Positions 48,901 through 61,508 of a stretch of 64,000 nt of DNA are shown one piece after another. Position numbers and translations under genes: made by a program. The notes under the pieces were generated by a model. It saw only the letters and a list, made by a program, of their open reading frames with translations, was not told the DNA's origin and did no database searches. Position 1 is the stretch's first letter, and each line of letters opens with the position of its first letter. The stretch is from Ailanthus altissimus. Taxonomy: Eukaryota; Streptophyta; Magnoliopsida; Sapindales; Simaroubaceae. The stretch lies in assembly GCA_946807835.1 (NCBI GenBank), contig OX327683.1, positions 2,423,001 to 2,487,000 of the forward strand. Reading direction: 5' to 3'.

Positions 48901-49865
48901 TTTTAGAATTATCATGTGAAAAAAATAGTACCATCTTCTTTATTACATTGTTTGATCTTGAACATTTAGATTACCTGATAAAATTCTTATTGCTTCATAT
49001 ATAGGTAATGCTGTGTCTTGAAGGAAAGCGCGGAGATGTCCGATTGAGATGTATCGACAGAGATATTACTCGAAAGGTGATGGGGAAGGGCTTAGCCTAC
49101 AAAGATATGTTGGGATCACTCACCGAAGCGGAAAAGAAGGCAATACAGAGAACTGTAGAGGACATCGATGAGGAGTTCAAAGAGCTTAATCAGAAGGCTG
49201 CAGGTTATGACGACGAAGCTATTGCAATAATTTCAAGAGCGTTTTCTGATTGGACTAAGGACTCTTTTCAGTCAATGGCGATCGAATACGGGCAAGGAAG
49301 AGCGAGATTAGAAGAACTGGATGAAGATAAAGAGGCTGATGATCAGGTTATCGAAGTGGGTGATTACACAATCACTTCACAGTTTGCCCCAGTTCTCAGA
49401 AACTTGCTTGACAAACATGGTGATTTCGGAGCGGGTTGCGGTTTGAATAAAAGGCTAAAGACCATTCCTCTCGTCACGTTCTGTGCGACTGTGCAAGACA
49501 TGTGCAACACTAAGGTTACGTACATCGACGATGACTCAATATCTAACTGGTGGTACCACTTGAAACTTGTTCAGCGATCAGGGTTTCGAATTGATTTTGC
49601 CTTCGACCATTTCAAGAAAATATTGCGTGCTTATTCCCTGACAAATATTGAAATTTCGAGGAACAGCCCCCTATACGAACTTCACGAGGAGATTGCAGAG
49701 TTTTCTGAGGAGATCGATGAACGAAGGGCGAAGATTGAAATGCGAAGGAAGGGAGTTGAGGAGATAATATCTGGTTATGGCTCTGAACGATCCAGATTGG
49801 AAGCAAAGCACTTGAGTGATGCGCTGGAACTTAGATGGAAGAACGTGGCTACCGGGTTGCTCTGA
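45994..49865 (+). CDS. Large DC1 (Cys/His-rich C1-like) protein with C-terminal helical domain
   Basis: Two exons, 45994-48867 and 49005-49865, encode a predicted 1244 aa. The 137-bp intron is phase 0 (GAG|GTATTA ... TATAG|GTAATG). Without splicing, a stop follows at 48877. Exon 1 (residues 1-958) contains sixteen DC1-like modules of the form H-x-H-x-L ... C-x2-C ... Y-x-C-x2-C-x-F-x-x-H ... C. DC1 domains bind zinc and are known from plant defence and hormone-response proteins; their ligands are mostly unknown. Modules 3-8 (residues about 150-505) are duplicated as modules 9-14 (about 506-860). Exon 2 has a charged helix (about 997-1021), a domain at about 1080-1170 with LLDKHGDFGAGC, and a coiled-coil-like end (about 1181-1234). 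There is no signal peptide or membrane segment. The start is the first ATG, after a GA-rich leader. The minus-strand paralogue conserves the whole architecture and intron position. Confidence 0.93.
48868..49004 (+). other. Intron of the DC1 gene
   Basis: GT-AG, 137 bp, AT-rich, phase 0. The acceptor context ATAG|GTAAT is identical in the paralogue, which supports the joint. Confidence 0.9.
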
Positions 49866-52040
49866 TGATTTAAAAAAAATCCCGGCCCTTTTCCGTGTAA
49901 TTAAATGTTTTTTATTCCAATGTTTTTTCTCATAAAATTGACAATTCAATCTTTGAACATCAATTGAATTATCAGTAAGCTTTATTCTTTTTATTATATA
50001 TTTTGATTACTTTATTATTTAAAATAACATCCAAAGCGTATTTTTTGATGGCAAAAAGGTCAATGTAATCAATATAACACTATTTATTATAATTAAACTT
50101 ATTAATTTATTTTGTTAGCTTTAAAAAATTCACCTTAAATGCACTCACATGTGGCCCAATGGCAAAGTCAAGGTGAGTATAGTACGGTTCGGTTTAGTAT
50201 TTTTAATAAACGAATCATATTAAAAAAATTTAATTATTTATTTTTTTAAGAACCAAATCGTGCCAAATTATGTATGAAAATCAAATCGGAACTAATTGAT
50301 TCAATTCGATTCGGAGTCTTAAATATTTTTTAAAGTACAAAAATCATGAAATGTAAGAATAAAATTCATATAAAAAATAAATAAATAAAGCAAAATATTT
50401 AAATAAAATAATAATTTAGTAAAGTCTGAAAAATCCACATAAACTAATAAGTAAGTTAATTAAACAAATAAAAAAAATAGTAAAATAAAAATTCATCTAC
50501 ACGAATAAAGTATCTATTAAAATAAAATAAAGTCTATTAAGTAAAATAAATTTCATGTCTACCATAGAAATCCAAATAAAAAAAAGGTATTTATCAAAAT
50601 AAAATAAATTTCATGTCCATTAAACTAAATAAGTTTTCACTTTAGTGATCCAAGCTCCAAATCTATTTTCACAACCAATAGTTGACCATAACTTGTAAAA
50701 TTTTTTTTATAAGAATATGTAAGAATGAAAATTATTTCTTAAAATATAGCATATGAATTAATACTAACTAAGATAATTATAAGTCAATAACTATATGTGA
50801 CTCCATAATTATTGTTAATTTTACAAACTTTACCTTATAATAACCACACAAAAAAAAACAAACCAAGTAATACTTAACAATATAAATTCACATAAATAAA
50901 TAATTACAAATTATATGTGTTTAATTTACGTTATTGGCCTTCAGTTTTTCGGTTCGGTTTATTTTTTTTAAACTAAAACCAAACCAATTTGATTTGTTTC
51001 GTTCTTCAAAAATTAAAAAATGATTACACAAAATTTGTATTAAAAAATTGATTTTATTAGTATGATTTGATTTTTACCCACCCCTATGTGTTCCCCTGGC
51101 ATGGGTTAAGGGTTTGAGTCTTAGCAAAGGTCAGGTCAATTGTTTAGTTCCTCTAATTATTGGAAGGCTAGTTTAGTCATTTCAATTATTTGAGATGGTT
51201 GTTTAATTGATTCTAATATAATTAGTGATATTTGGGTTGTATTATTATAATCATTATTTAAGATTTGAAATGCAATACTTATATAAAAAAATTCACCTTA
51301 TTAAAAAATTGACTAAATAATTCAATAAAATTATGGAAAGTAAACTAATAATTTCCTTTCTTTTCTTTGATATTGAAATGAAAGCCTTAAACTTATATTA
51401 TTATTATGCTCATGCAAATTATATACAAAACTTATATTTATCATATAAATTAATTGGCCTATAAAGTTCCTGAAGGTTTCTGTTGTTAATTAATTGGTTA
51501 GAGACATCCAAATCACATTAGCTAAACTTAAAGTTAGGCAACTAAAATTTCTCCTTATATAGTATAAAGAGTATTAAATATATTAGGAAGGGTTAATGAC
51601 TATTAGACTCTCAAGTTTTTAATCAAAGTGTCTTAAATATCTCTTTAGTTTTAAAAAATCCTAAAAGACCTCATTTGTTAGTTTTTCTTTTTTCTTTTAT
51701 AAAGACAAGGACAATATGGTACGTAATCCCTCTTATTAATTTATGAGATGTGATTTGTTATTTATTATGTCAATTAATCAAGTATGCCCACTTAAAAAAA
51801 AAACAAAAAATAAAAATAAAAATGTTCGCCTTGGCCATTTCTTCATTTTTTTCAAAAAAAAGGAAAAATATTAAAAGCACATTGAAATAAAAAAAAACTA
51901 AAGAGAAAATAGATTATAAATCATACAAATCCCTAGGTCATATGTGCTATAATAATGAATTTAATAATAAGAAGAAAGAAAAAAAGCCTTGATTAAAAAA
52001 AAAAAAAAGAAGATTTCAAGGTCAAATCTAACCCTAGAAT
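49866..52040. other. 3' flank and intergenic DNA, no gene seen
   Basis: AT-rich. The segment from about 50170 to 51095 has CGGTTCGGTTT motifs near both ends and a GGGGTGGGTAAAAAT-like right end (on the minus strand), suggestive of a decayed hAT-type non-autonomous element. The left end and target duplication are not convincing. No coding region recognised. Confidence 0.45.
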
Positions 52041-52417
52041 ATGAGTCATCATCCTTTTAAGGAATTTAACAAAAGGATAATATATCCTTTAAATTAATAG
52101 ATAATCACATTCTTAAAATCAAAGAATTATTATAAATATAATAGTGAACAGTACTGTACAAGTAAACAATGTCATATAAATGAACAGTACCGTATAAATA
52201 AACAGTGTTGTGAATAGTATCCTTCACCAAAATCTCACATTGAAAAGATTTCACTTCTTTCTCATTCCTTCACTCTGTAAATATAGATGAATGCTTTCAT
52301 TTATGTACAAGTGAGAAATAAATATAAATATTAATATATTTACAAAAGTGTTTATTTATATTTACACTTTGCATTCTAGTTCAAAATTTTTGCTTCTTCA
52401 TTTTATTATTCACAACA
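52041..52417 (+). repeat. CopF 5' LTR (left end uncertain)
   Basis: It ends CACAACA directly before a primer-site-like TGTTATCAGCAC. It carries TATAAATA/AAATA motifs and several GAACAGTAC-type repeats (52145-52220). The start is a guess, because no second LTR lies in the window to compare. Confidence 0.55.
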
Positions 52418-52429
52418 TGTTATCAGCAC
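52418..52429 (+). promoter_or_regulatory. CopF primer binding site-like sequence
   Basis: TGTTATCAGCAC follows the LTR end. It resembles the TTATCAGCACGA-type site seen in many plant copia elements and differs from the tRNA-iMet site used by its neighbours. Confidence 0.6.
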
Positions 52430-52498
52430 GATTCGCGGTAGTCACAGCACGATTCGCGATAACTACAAGTAAGAATTACTTACTTTCTTTCATTTAGA

Positions 52499-52655
52499 TT
52501 TTAAATATTATGTGGGATAACCAGTCGGTCGACTTTACCGCATTGGTTGTAAATCACACTCTCTTAAATTTCAAATATTATGTGGATAAGCGGTCGTCGG
52601 GCTTTGCTACCTTGGTTGTAAATCACACATTTTCTTAAATTATGCAATTTATTTT
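52499..52655 (+). repeat. Tandem duplication in the CopF leader
   Basis: A segment of about 70 bp (AAATATTATGTGG ... TTGGTTGTAAATCACAC) occurs twice in a row. Confidence 0.7.
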
Positions 52656-53167
52656 CTATTATTTACTTCTTGCACAATTTGAGAAGATATACCCTTTAAA
52701 ATAATTGTAATAATTTACTTTAAGTCTTTACTACATTAAAACTGTTAAATAACGAATTTCTTATAAAAGACTGAATATATTTCAGATAGTCAATAAAGTA
52801 AATCGGGGATCTTCGGTTCAACCCCTTTACTACTTTGACTCATTCTGGTCATAATTCAGGTTTTGAAATAAGAAGTTCTTGTATTAATTCTATGCTTTAT
52901 ATTATTGATATTACTTAATTAAATGAAAGGCTATGCCTCATAATTGTTATTGCTTCATATATGTCAAGTTTCTTAATTATTATTATTCTGTTTAAGGAAG
53001 GCAATGTCTCCTGAACTTTACTTTTGATATTTATATTTTATAATGTGACATATAGAAGGTCATGTCTCCTAAATATAATTTTTTTTTTGATATTCTGCAT
53101 AAGATTAATATTCTATATACTAATTTTAATTTTATTCTTCTATATCTAAAGGCCCTCTGAATAAAAT

Positions 53168-54112
53168 GTCTTTGACAAACTTGCAAATTCCTGCACTTGA
53201 CGTCTCTGGAAAAAATTACCTATTATGGGTGATGGATGCTAAAATGCACCTTCAAGCCAATGGTTTGGAAAAGACCATTGAAAAATAAAATGGTACGTCC
53301 CTGCAGGATAAGACGAAAGCAATGATTTTTCTTCGTCAATATATACATGAGAGCTTAAAAGCTCAATATTTGACCATAGAGGACCCGCAAATCCTCTGAA
53401 AAAATTAAAAAAAAAAAATTGACCATCAAAAGGATGTGTTCCTCCTAAAGGTAAAATATGAATAGATAAACCTGCGATTGCAGGATTACAGAATTGTTGT
53501 TGAATACAATTCTGTCCTATTCAAAATTACCTCATAGATAAAATTATGCGAGGAGAAAGTGACAGAGCATGATATGTTGGAAAAAACATTTTCAACCTTT
53601 CATGCTTCTAATGTGGTTCTACAGCAACAGTACTGTGAACGACAGTATACAAAATATTCAGATTTAATATCATGTCTTTTGGTTGTTGAATAGAATAATG
53701 AATTGTTATTAAAAAATTATGAATCACGTCCAACAAGTTTTCAACCATTCCCTAAAGTGAATGCAAATTTTTATAAAATGCTAGACATGGTCGTGGAAGA
53801 GGAAGAGGGCGTGGTTATTACCCTCGAGGTGGTTATAAATACCAAAGACAGAGATATATTAAAGGAGGACAGAAGCACCAAAACAGAGAAAATGATATGG
53901 AAACCAAATAACCTAAGTATCATGAAAATGTATATTATCGATGTGGTAAAAAAGGGTATTGGTCACGTACATGTCGTGCACCAAGAAATCAAATTGAGTC
54001 TCATGAGACATTTGTCAAAGAAAAAGGGAAGAATATAGAGACAAATCTTATTGATGAATCAAATCCTGCAGATCATACTCATCTAGAAGTCTCTGACTTC
54101 TTTGAAAATTGA
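53168..54112 (+). pseudogene. CopF gag
   Basis: ATG at 53168 opens MSLTNLQIPALDVSGKNYLL, a typical copia gag start. A stop follows after about 40 codons (53286). A further gag piece ends in a zinc-knuckle-like RCGKKGYWSRTC near 53935-53975, with the His position Trp and the first Cys missing in this frame. Confidence 0.78.
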
Positions 54113-54242
54113 AAAAGGGGCTTAATTATTTAAAAGTCCTATATTTAACTTTTATTTTATGTCAGTATGTTGTATCTTTTCTTATTTTTAATATTTATTA
54201 CGTTGGTTTCTCTTTATATTTTCTTGTAATTTTTATTTTTTA

Positions 54243-55668
54243 ATGTCAAATTTATTAAAGGATATAGCTTCCAAAAATGAACTGGCCACTCTAGAGAGAA
54301 AAGATGAGGATGTCTATTTGGCTGATAGTGCAACTACGTACACTATCTTAAAAGATAACAAATATTTCTCAAAACTAATAATGATTGAAGGGAAAGTTAA
54401 TACTATATTAGGTCCTGCAGATCTGATTGAAGGCTTTGGAAGAGCAACAATCTTGTTAGAAAATAGAAAAAAATTGTATATAAATGAGGCTTTATATGCT
54501 GGTAGATCTAGAAGAAATCTGCTGAGTTTTAAAGATATTTGCCGAAATGGATATCACATTGAGACCTTAAATGAAAATAATATAGAATATCTCTGCATTA
54601 CTTCTAATGTCTCAAATAAGAAATGCATACTTGAAAAGCTTCATGCTTCATTATCGGGTTTGTATTATACAGTTATAAATTCAACTGAAAGCTACGCAAT
54701 AATGAACCAGAAGTTCAATGATCCAAACACTTTTTTCATTATGGCATGACCGTCTTGGCCATCCAGGATCAACAATAATGCGTAGGATAGTTGAAAATTC
54801 TCATGGACATCTGTTAAAAAACCTGAAGATTCTATTATTCAATGAAAATATTTGTACTGCTTGCTCACAAGGCAAACTCATAGTCAAACCATCCCATTCT
54901 AAGATTAGTTTAAAATCTCTATCATTCTTACAAAGGGTCCAAAGAGATATATGTGGACCAATTCATCCACCAAGTGGACTTTTTTGGTATTTTATGATTT
55001 TAATTGATGCATCTGCGTGGTGGTCACATGTATTTTTATTATCTATACGAAATGTTGCATTTGCAAAATTAATGGCACAGATTATTAAATTAAAGGCACA
55101 ATTTCTAGAATACCCTATTAAGACAATACGTTTAGACAATGTTGGTGAGTTTACATCCAAAACATTTGATGACTACTGTACATTAGTGGGAATTGAAGTA
55201 GAACATCCTGTACCACATGTTCACACACAAAATGGATTAGTAGAATCTTTAATTAAACGACTTCAGGTAATTGCACGTACTTTATTGATGCGCGCACAAT
55301 TACCAACTTCTGTATAGTGACATGCTATATTGCATGCTGCATCATTAATTCGTTTTAGACCCACTGCTTATCATCAATATTCTCCATTACAACTTGTACT
55401 TGGTCATCAACCTAATATATCCCATTTGCGTACATTTGGTTGTGCTGTATATGTACCTATAACACATTCTCAATGCACTAAGATGGGACCTCAACGTCGC
55501 TTAGGGATTTATATTGGTTTTAACTCACCATCAATTATAAGATTTTTTGAACCCCAGACAAGTGATTTGTTTACTGTGCGATTTGCGGATTGCCATTTTG
55601 ATGAGACAGTATTCCTATCATTAGGGGAAAAAAATTTGCCTCCTGAAGTAAGGTATGAACTTTCTTGA
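54243..55668 (+). pseudogene. CopF protease, pre-integrase and integrase
   Basis: Protease: LADSATTYTILKD (54243-54749), the D-S-A site. The next frame overlaps out of phase (54718-55317) with 'LWHDRLGHPGSTIMRRIVEN' and 'CTACSQGKLIVKPS', then an integrase core in which the family's G-G-E-F reads as 'RLDNVGEFTSKTFDDY'. A stop at 55315-55317 separates the distal part (55330-55668: 'LRTFGCAVYVPITHSQ'). Confidence 0.85.
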
Positions 55669-57650
55669 AAAATGACTATTATGTCTTATTTAGGCCCTCG
55701 CACAACTCAATGTGCAAATGAGGTGTAAAAAATTGTTCATCTTTAATGAATAGTAAATGAATTACCAGACGCATTTATAGATGCATCAAAAGTAACCAAA
55801 TCATATATACCAGCTACTAATACACCAGCCCTGGTTATTGTTCCTGTAGAATAATCTAATCAAGTAACAGCAAATGAATCATCCGTAGCAAGCCAGAAGC
55901 GTGGTAGACCAATTGGTTCAAAGGATACTGTTCTGCGAAAAATAAAAATAAAAACACAAGATCCTATTAAAAATAATGCTTGAGCAAATGAATCCACATT
56001 CTTTAAAACAACAGAAGGATTAAGGTCCTTGAAGAGACAAATGTTTCAGAAGACATATTAGTCCCAGAAGAGACACAAGAATTTCAAAATGAAGAAAATA
56101 GTATAAATTATGCTTATACAGGAGAGATATGGCAACGAGATAAAACAATAGTTGATAATGTGTTCTCATTTGCAGTAGCTACTGAAATTATGAATGATGA
56201 TTTTGAGCCATAATCTGTTGATGAATGTAGAAAAATGCATGATTGGTTTCAATAGAAAGAAGCAATACAAATAGAATTGACTTCACTAACTAAACGGGAA
56301 GTATTTAGATTTATAGTCCAGACATCTGAAGATGTCAAACCCGTAGGACATAAATGGATTTTTGTACAAAAATGTAATGAAAACAATGAATTCATCAAAT
56401 ACAAAGCAAGACTTGTTGCTTAAGGTTTCTTGCAGAGACTTGGTATTGATTATGATGAAACTTATTTCCCCGTGATGGACACAATTACATTTAGATTTCT
56501 GATAAGTTTAGCAGTCTGAAAAAATTTTAGTATGCATTTTATGGATGTAGTAACGGCATATCTATATGGATCACTTGACACAGATATTTATATAAAAATC
56601 CTCGAAGGATTTAAAATGCCTGAAGTATATAATCGAAATTTATACTCAATCAAGCTGCAAAAATCTTTATATGGATTAAAACAATTTTGGGCATATGTGG
56701 TATAACTGTCTAAGTGAATATTTGATAAAAGAAGGTTATATTAACAACCCAATATGTCCATGTATATTCATAAAGAAGTCAAACATTGGATTTACTATTA
56801 TAGCTGTATATGTGGATGACATGAATTTGATCAGGAGTTCTGAAGAGCTCTTGAAAACTGTAGAATACTTAAAGAAGGAATTTGAAATGAAAGACCTAGG
56901 AAAGATCAAATACTGTCTCGGCTTACAGATCGAGTATAAATCAAATGAAATCTTTATCTATCAATCTACCTATATTGAAAATATTTTGAAAAGATTCAAC
57001 ATGGATAAAGCCCATCCATTAAGTACCCCAATGGTTGTTCGGTCTCTTGATCCTAAAAAAGATCCATTTCTCCCCAAAAAAGATGATGAGAAGATACTTG
57101 GTCCAAAAGTACCATATCTAAATGCAATTGGTGCTTTATTGTATTTAGCCCGATGTACAAGACTGGACATAGCTTTTGCAGTAAATTTATTGGCAAGATT
57201 TAGCTCTGCACCAACTCGATGTCATTGGAATGGTGTCAAACATATATTTCGTTATCTGTGTGGAACAATAAATTTGAGACTATTTTATTTTAATGAACTA
57301 ACAGAAAAATTCAAGTCTAGTTGGATATGCAAATGCTGGGTACTTATCTGATCCCCATAAGGCTCGCTCACAAACATGTTATATTTTTACCTACAACACT
57401 ACAGCAATCTCATGGCAATCCACAAAGCAAACTTTTGTTGCCACCTCATCAAATCACACTAAGATTCTTGCACTCCACGAAGCAAGTAGGGAATGTATAT
57501 GGCTACGATCTATCATTCATCACATTCAGAGTACATGTAGCCTACGTTCTGTAACAAATATTCCAACAACAATATATGAAGATAATGCAGCTTGTATTGC
57601 TCAAGTTAGAGGCGAATATATCAAAGTAGATAGAACCAAACATATTTCTC
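55669..57650 (+). pseudogene. CopF reverse transcriptase and partial RNase H
   Basis: RT landmarks begin near 56340 ('GHKWIFVQK', 'FLQRLGIDYDETY') and reach the catalytic YVDDMNLIRS in 56695-57351. RNase H landmarks follow ('YLARCTRLDIAFAVNLLARF', 'EDNAACIAQ'). At least six stops or shifts are visible. It is truncated at 57650 by the CopG insertion. Confidence 0.85.
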
Positions 57651-58360
57651 TGTTGAAGCGGAAGCACACAAATGAGCTAAACAATTCACCCAAGTAATAT
57701 AATAATGCAGAACAAGTTATTAAGAAATAAAAGAGAGAAAGGGTAGAAGAAGAACACACAAAGAATTACGTGGTTCGGCAACTTGCCTACGTCCACAGCC
57801 GATCAAGATCACACTCTTCTCTTATTATGAATCACAAGGCAACCACAAAGTATGCCTATTACAAGAAAAATCACAAAGAATACTCTCTCTTGCTCTTCTA
57901 GGGATTTTCTCTCACAAAGAACCACTAAGAATAATCACTAAGATTATTATTGATCACCAAGATCTCTCTAAGATCACAAAGATCTCACTAACTTGATCAC
58001 AAAGGTTGTCAAGTTCACTCTCTGTCCTGTTTACAAACCAATTGATAGCCTTTATATAGGCCTTGGGACGTCCTAGGTCTATACGTGTGGGAGTCGTATT
58101 AGGGAGTCCTATAGCAAGTGGGAGGCGAAATTAAAAAATTTCCTAATTTCAGAACACTGTTCCCGCATTCAGCGCCGCGGCGCTCAGGTACTGGAAGTGG
58201 CACCGTGGCGCTCATCTTGGTCGCCACGGCGCTGGCGCCTGATGCGCGCCCTACTTCAGTTTTCGCCTCCTTTCGCGTCCGTCTTCGATCCGTGCACACC
58301 CTACGCACTTGGCTTGATCCCCAAATCATATTCCAATGATTTTTAATCAATATTCTTACA
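57651..58360 (-). repeat. CopG 3' LTR
   Basis: 710 bp. It includes the perfect 14-bp palindrome AGCGCCGCGGCGCT (near 58171-58184) and related GC-rich units to about 58250. Confidence 0.9.
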
Positions 58361-58429
58361 AATCCCCTTATTGATTCAAAATCATCCACGAAGTAACTCA
58401 ATCTCTCATTCCCACATCTTCGGTCATCC

Positions 58430-59937
58430 TTACAAAGTAGTGACTCCAGTTAAGTCCTTGCATAGGACGAACTTAACCAAGGGAAATGGCTTAGTCAACA
58501 TATCAGTAGGGTTTTTAGATGACGCTATCTTTGTCAGACTAACTTTACCACTTTGGACAATCTCACGAATGTAATGGAGCCTCACATCAATGTGTTTCGA
58601 CCTCTCATGGAACACTTGATGCTTGCTTAGGTATATGGCACTCTGGCTGTCACAGTATACACCGGTGTTTACTTCTTTGTGAGCCAATATCTCCACCATA
58701 TGCCTTTTAACCACACGGCCTCCTTTATAGCTTCACCAACAGCTATGTACTCTGCCTCTGTGGTAGAAAGTGCGACCACATGTTGTAGAACTGATCTCCA
58801 ACACACACTACACCCAAACACTGTGAATACGTAGCCTGTCAATGATCTTCTCTTGTCAAGATCACCTGCATACTCTGAGTCTACGTACCCTCTTACCATT
58901 TTATTGCTGTTCTCGTCCCTCTTATACACCAACCCGTGATTCGACGTTCCCTTGAGATATCTTAGAATCCACTTTACTGCAAGCCAGTGATCTTTACCTG
59001 GATTCATCATATATCTACTCACCACACTCACAGCCTGTGCTATATCTGGTCTTGTGCAAACCATTGCATACATAATGCTCCCCACAACGCTTGCATACGG
59101 TACTTTGCTCATCTGCAGTTTCTCATCCTCGGATGTCGGCAACTGTGCTGCTGACAGTCTGAAATGCATGGCCAAAGGAGTAGAGACAGCCTTCGCGTTT
59201 GACATACTGAACTTCTCCAGAATTTTGCCTATATATCGCTGTTGGGACAAGAAGATAATATCTTTTCTTTCCCTCACAATATCCGTACCCAAAATTCTCT
59301 TCGCTGCTCCTAAATCCTTCATTTCAAACTCGCCACTTAACTGCTTCTTGAGCTTCTGTATTTCTTCCATATTTTTGCATGCGATCAACATATCATCGAC
59401 GTATAGAAGCAAATACATCATCCCATAACTCATGTTTTTGAAGTACACGCATCCATCATACTTGCTCCTACTAAAGCCACAAGCCATCATAAACTCATCA
59501 AATCTCCTATACCACTGTCTAGGTGATTGCTTTAACCCGTATAATGACTTCTTTAGCAAACAAGCATGATCTTCTTTACCGGGCTCCTCGAACCCTTGCG
59601 GTTGTGCCATGTATATTGTTTCTTCAAGCTCTCCATGTAGAAAAGCTGTTTTTACATCCATTTGCTCTAGATGTAAATCAAGGTTTGCACACATAGCTAA
59701 CAAAATCCTAATAGATGTGTGCTTGACAACTGGAGAGAATATCTCATGAAAATTGACTCCCTCTCTCTGAGTAAAACCTTATGCTACTAACCTAGCCTTA
59801 AATCTCATAGGCTCAATCCCCGGTATCCCCTCCTTCACCTTATACACCCACTTGCACCCGACTAGCTTCTTTTGAGGTCTCTCCACCAACTTTCAGGTAT
59901 TGTTCTTCCTAAGAGAAGTAATCTCTTCTTCTATGGC
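58430..59937 (-). pseudogene. CopG reverse transcriptase and RNase H
   Basis: A 344-codon open frame (58669-59703) runs from RT ('LEQMDVKTAFLHGELEETIY') through an intact catalytic LLLYVDDMLIA into RNase H ('STTEAEYIAVGEAIKEAVW'). A frameshift near 58690 moves the last part to another frame (58430-58714: 'GVYCDSQSAIYLSKHQVFH', 'DMLTKPFP'). Upstream RT (59704-59937) has at least one TAA, in 'RLVA*GFTQREGV'. Confidence 0.9.
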
Positions 59938-61508
59938 CTACTGCCATTTTTTCTTGTTTTCACTCTTCATAGCCTCACCATATGTCCTAGGCTCATCATA
60001 CTCAAGAGTATAAGCAGAATTAAAAGCATGAACAACTAAGTCTGCTTGTGCATACCTGATTGGTGGGTTAATCGTTCTCCTTAGCCTGTCTCTAGCAAGC
60101 AGGTACTCTTCAAGTTCCAACTCAGGAGTTCTAGTCTTCTTTTGGGTGGACTTGAAGGAACACGCCGGTGTTCTTGGTTCATTTTCAAGGATTTCTTTGT
60201 TGAAGTGTTGATCTGGGGGCATATCAGATCCGTTTTCAAGCGCTACTTCAACTTCTATTGACTTGGGTGCTGAGTTTTCCTTGGTCACAGGTTCTTCTTT
60301 CTCATCTACTTAGGAGGTTTTCAACATCGTCATCTCATCGAACGTCATATCACGGCTTATGATACTCCTTGGTGGTGTTAAGTTTTTACACCACACCTTG
60401 TATCCTTTTACTCATTCGGGATATCCTATGAATACCCCTTTGATAGCTCTAGGTTCCAACTTCCCCTCCTTAACATGTACAAAGGCAGGGCAACCAAATA
60501 TTCTAAGATGGTCATACTTCGGAGGATTGCCAGACCATTTCTTTTCTGGCATCATGAAGTCAATTGCTGTGGAGGGACTTCTGTTTATCAAGTAAGTAGC
60601 AGTCACTACAGCTTCTTCCCAGAAAGTCTTGGACATCTTTGCATTGGTAAGCATGCATTTAACCCTTTCAAGTAGGGTCCTGTTCATCCTCTCAGCTACC
60701 CTATTCTGTTGTGGTGTTGATCTTACTGTTCTGTGCCTTGCAATCCCATGCTTGGCACAAAACCCATCAAACTCTCTATTGCAAAACTCGAGACCGTTGT
60801 CAGTTCTCAACCTCTTCACTCTTTTGCCAGTTTGATTCTCAACAAGAGCCTTCCAAGTCTTGAACACATCAAATACTTGATCCTTGCTCTTCAACACATA
60901 GACCCACAGCTTCCTCGAATAGTCATCAATCAAGCTGAGAAAATATCTAGCACCACCACGAGTAGTTGTCTGAGCTGGTCCCCAAAGATCCGAGTGTATG
61001 TAGTTAAGAGTCCCCTTAGTCTTATGCTCGCCGGTACTGAACCTCACTCTATGTGTTTCCCTAGCACACAATGCTCACAAAACTCCAAGGGCTGGAACTT
61101 ATCCTCACCAAACGCCTTTTGACTATATAACTCCTTTAGGTTTCTCTCGCCTAAGTGTGCCAGTCTAAGATGCCATAACTTAGTTTGCATACTCTCATCA
61201 TCTACAGAGAATAGTGCAGAACCACTCACGACTTCACCCTTAAGCACATAAACACCTTTGTGCTTCTCTCCTCTCATCACTACTATGGAACCTTTCAAAA
61301 TTCTTAAAATCCCTCCGTCGATCCTGATGGAACACACATTCTGGTCTAAAGTCCCTAGTGAGATCAAGTTTCTCTTCAAGTCAGGAATATACCTAACATC
61401 TGTCAACTCTCTCACTCGCCCATCATGCAGCCTAAGCTTAACACTACCAATTTCCATCATCTGACATGCAACGTCATTACCCATTAAGACCTTACCACCA
61501 CTAATAGG
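59938..61508 (-). pseudogene. CopG pre-integrase and integrase
   Basis: The pre-integrase module ('LWHLRLAHLGERNLKELYSQ', 'CEHCVLGK') is followed near 61055 by a one-base loss relative to CopB. Integrase continues in 60412-61071 with catalytic landmarks 'LIDDYSRKLWVY', 'LRTDNGLEF' and 'TPQQNRVAERMNR'. A TGA at 60412, a TAA near 60312 and a stop near 59938 interrupt the rest. Most nonsense codons fit C-to-T changes. Confidence 0.88.

Larger units (their letters stand above)
52041..57650 (+). mobile_element. CopF, plus-strand copia truncated by CopG
   Basis: From left to right: LTR, primer site, gag, protease, pre-integrase, integrase, RT and part of RNase H, the copia order. The copy is broken by many stops and shifts. 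Its RNase H frame (DNAACIAQVRGEYIKVDRTK near 57580-57640) stops exactly where the CopG LTR begins at 57651. The rest of the element and its 3' LTR would lie beyond the CopG insertion, outside the window. Confidence 0.85.

Noticed and set aside
46996..49949. Several minus-strand frames of 60-110 codons opposite the DC1 gene
   Set aside because: They are shadows of the Cys/His-rich coding strand with no independent features.
50166..51095. Possible hAT-type non-autonomous transposon (GGTGRGTA-like ends, CGGTTCGGTTT motifs at both ends)
   Set aside because: The terminal repeats match only loosely and I could not find an 8-bp target duplication, so it is mentioned in the intergenic entry and not called as an element.
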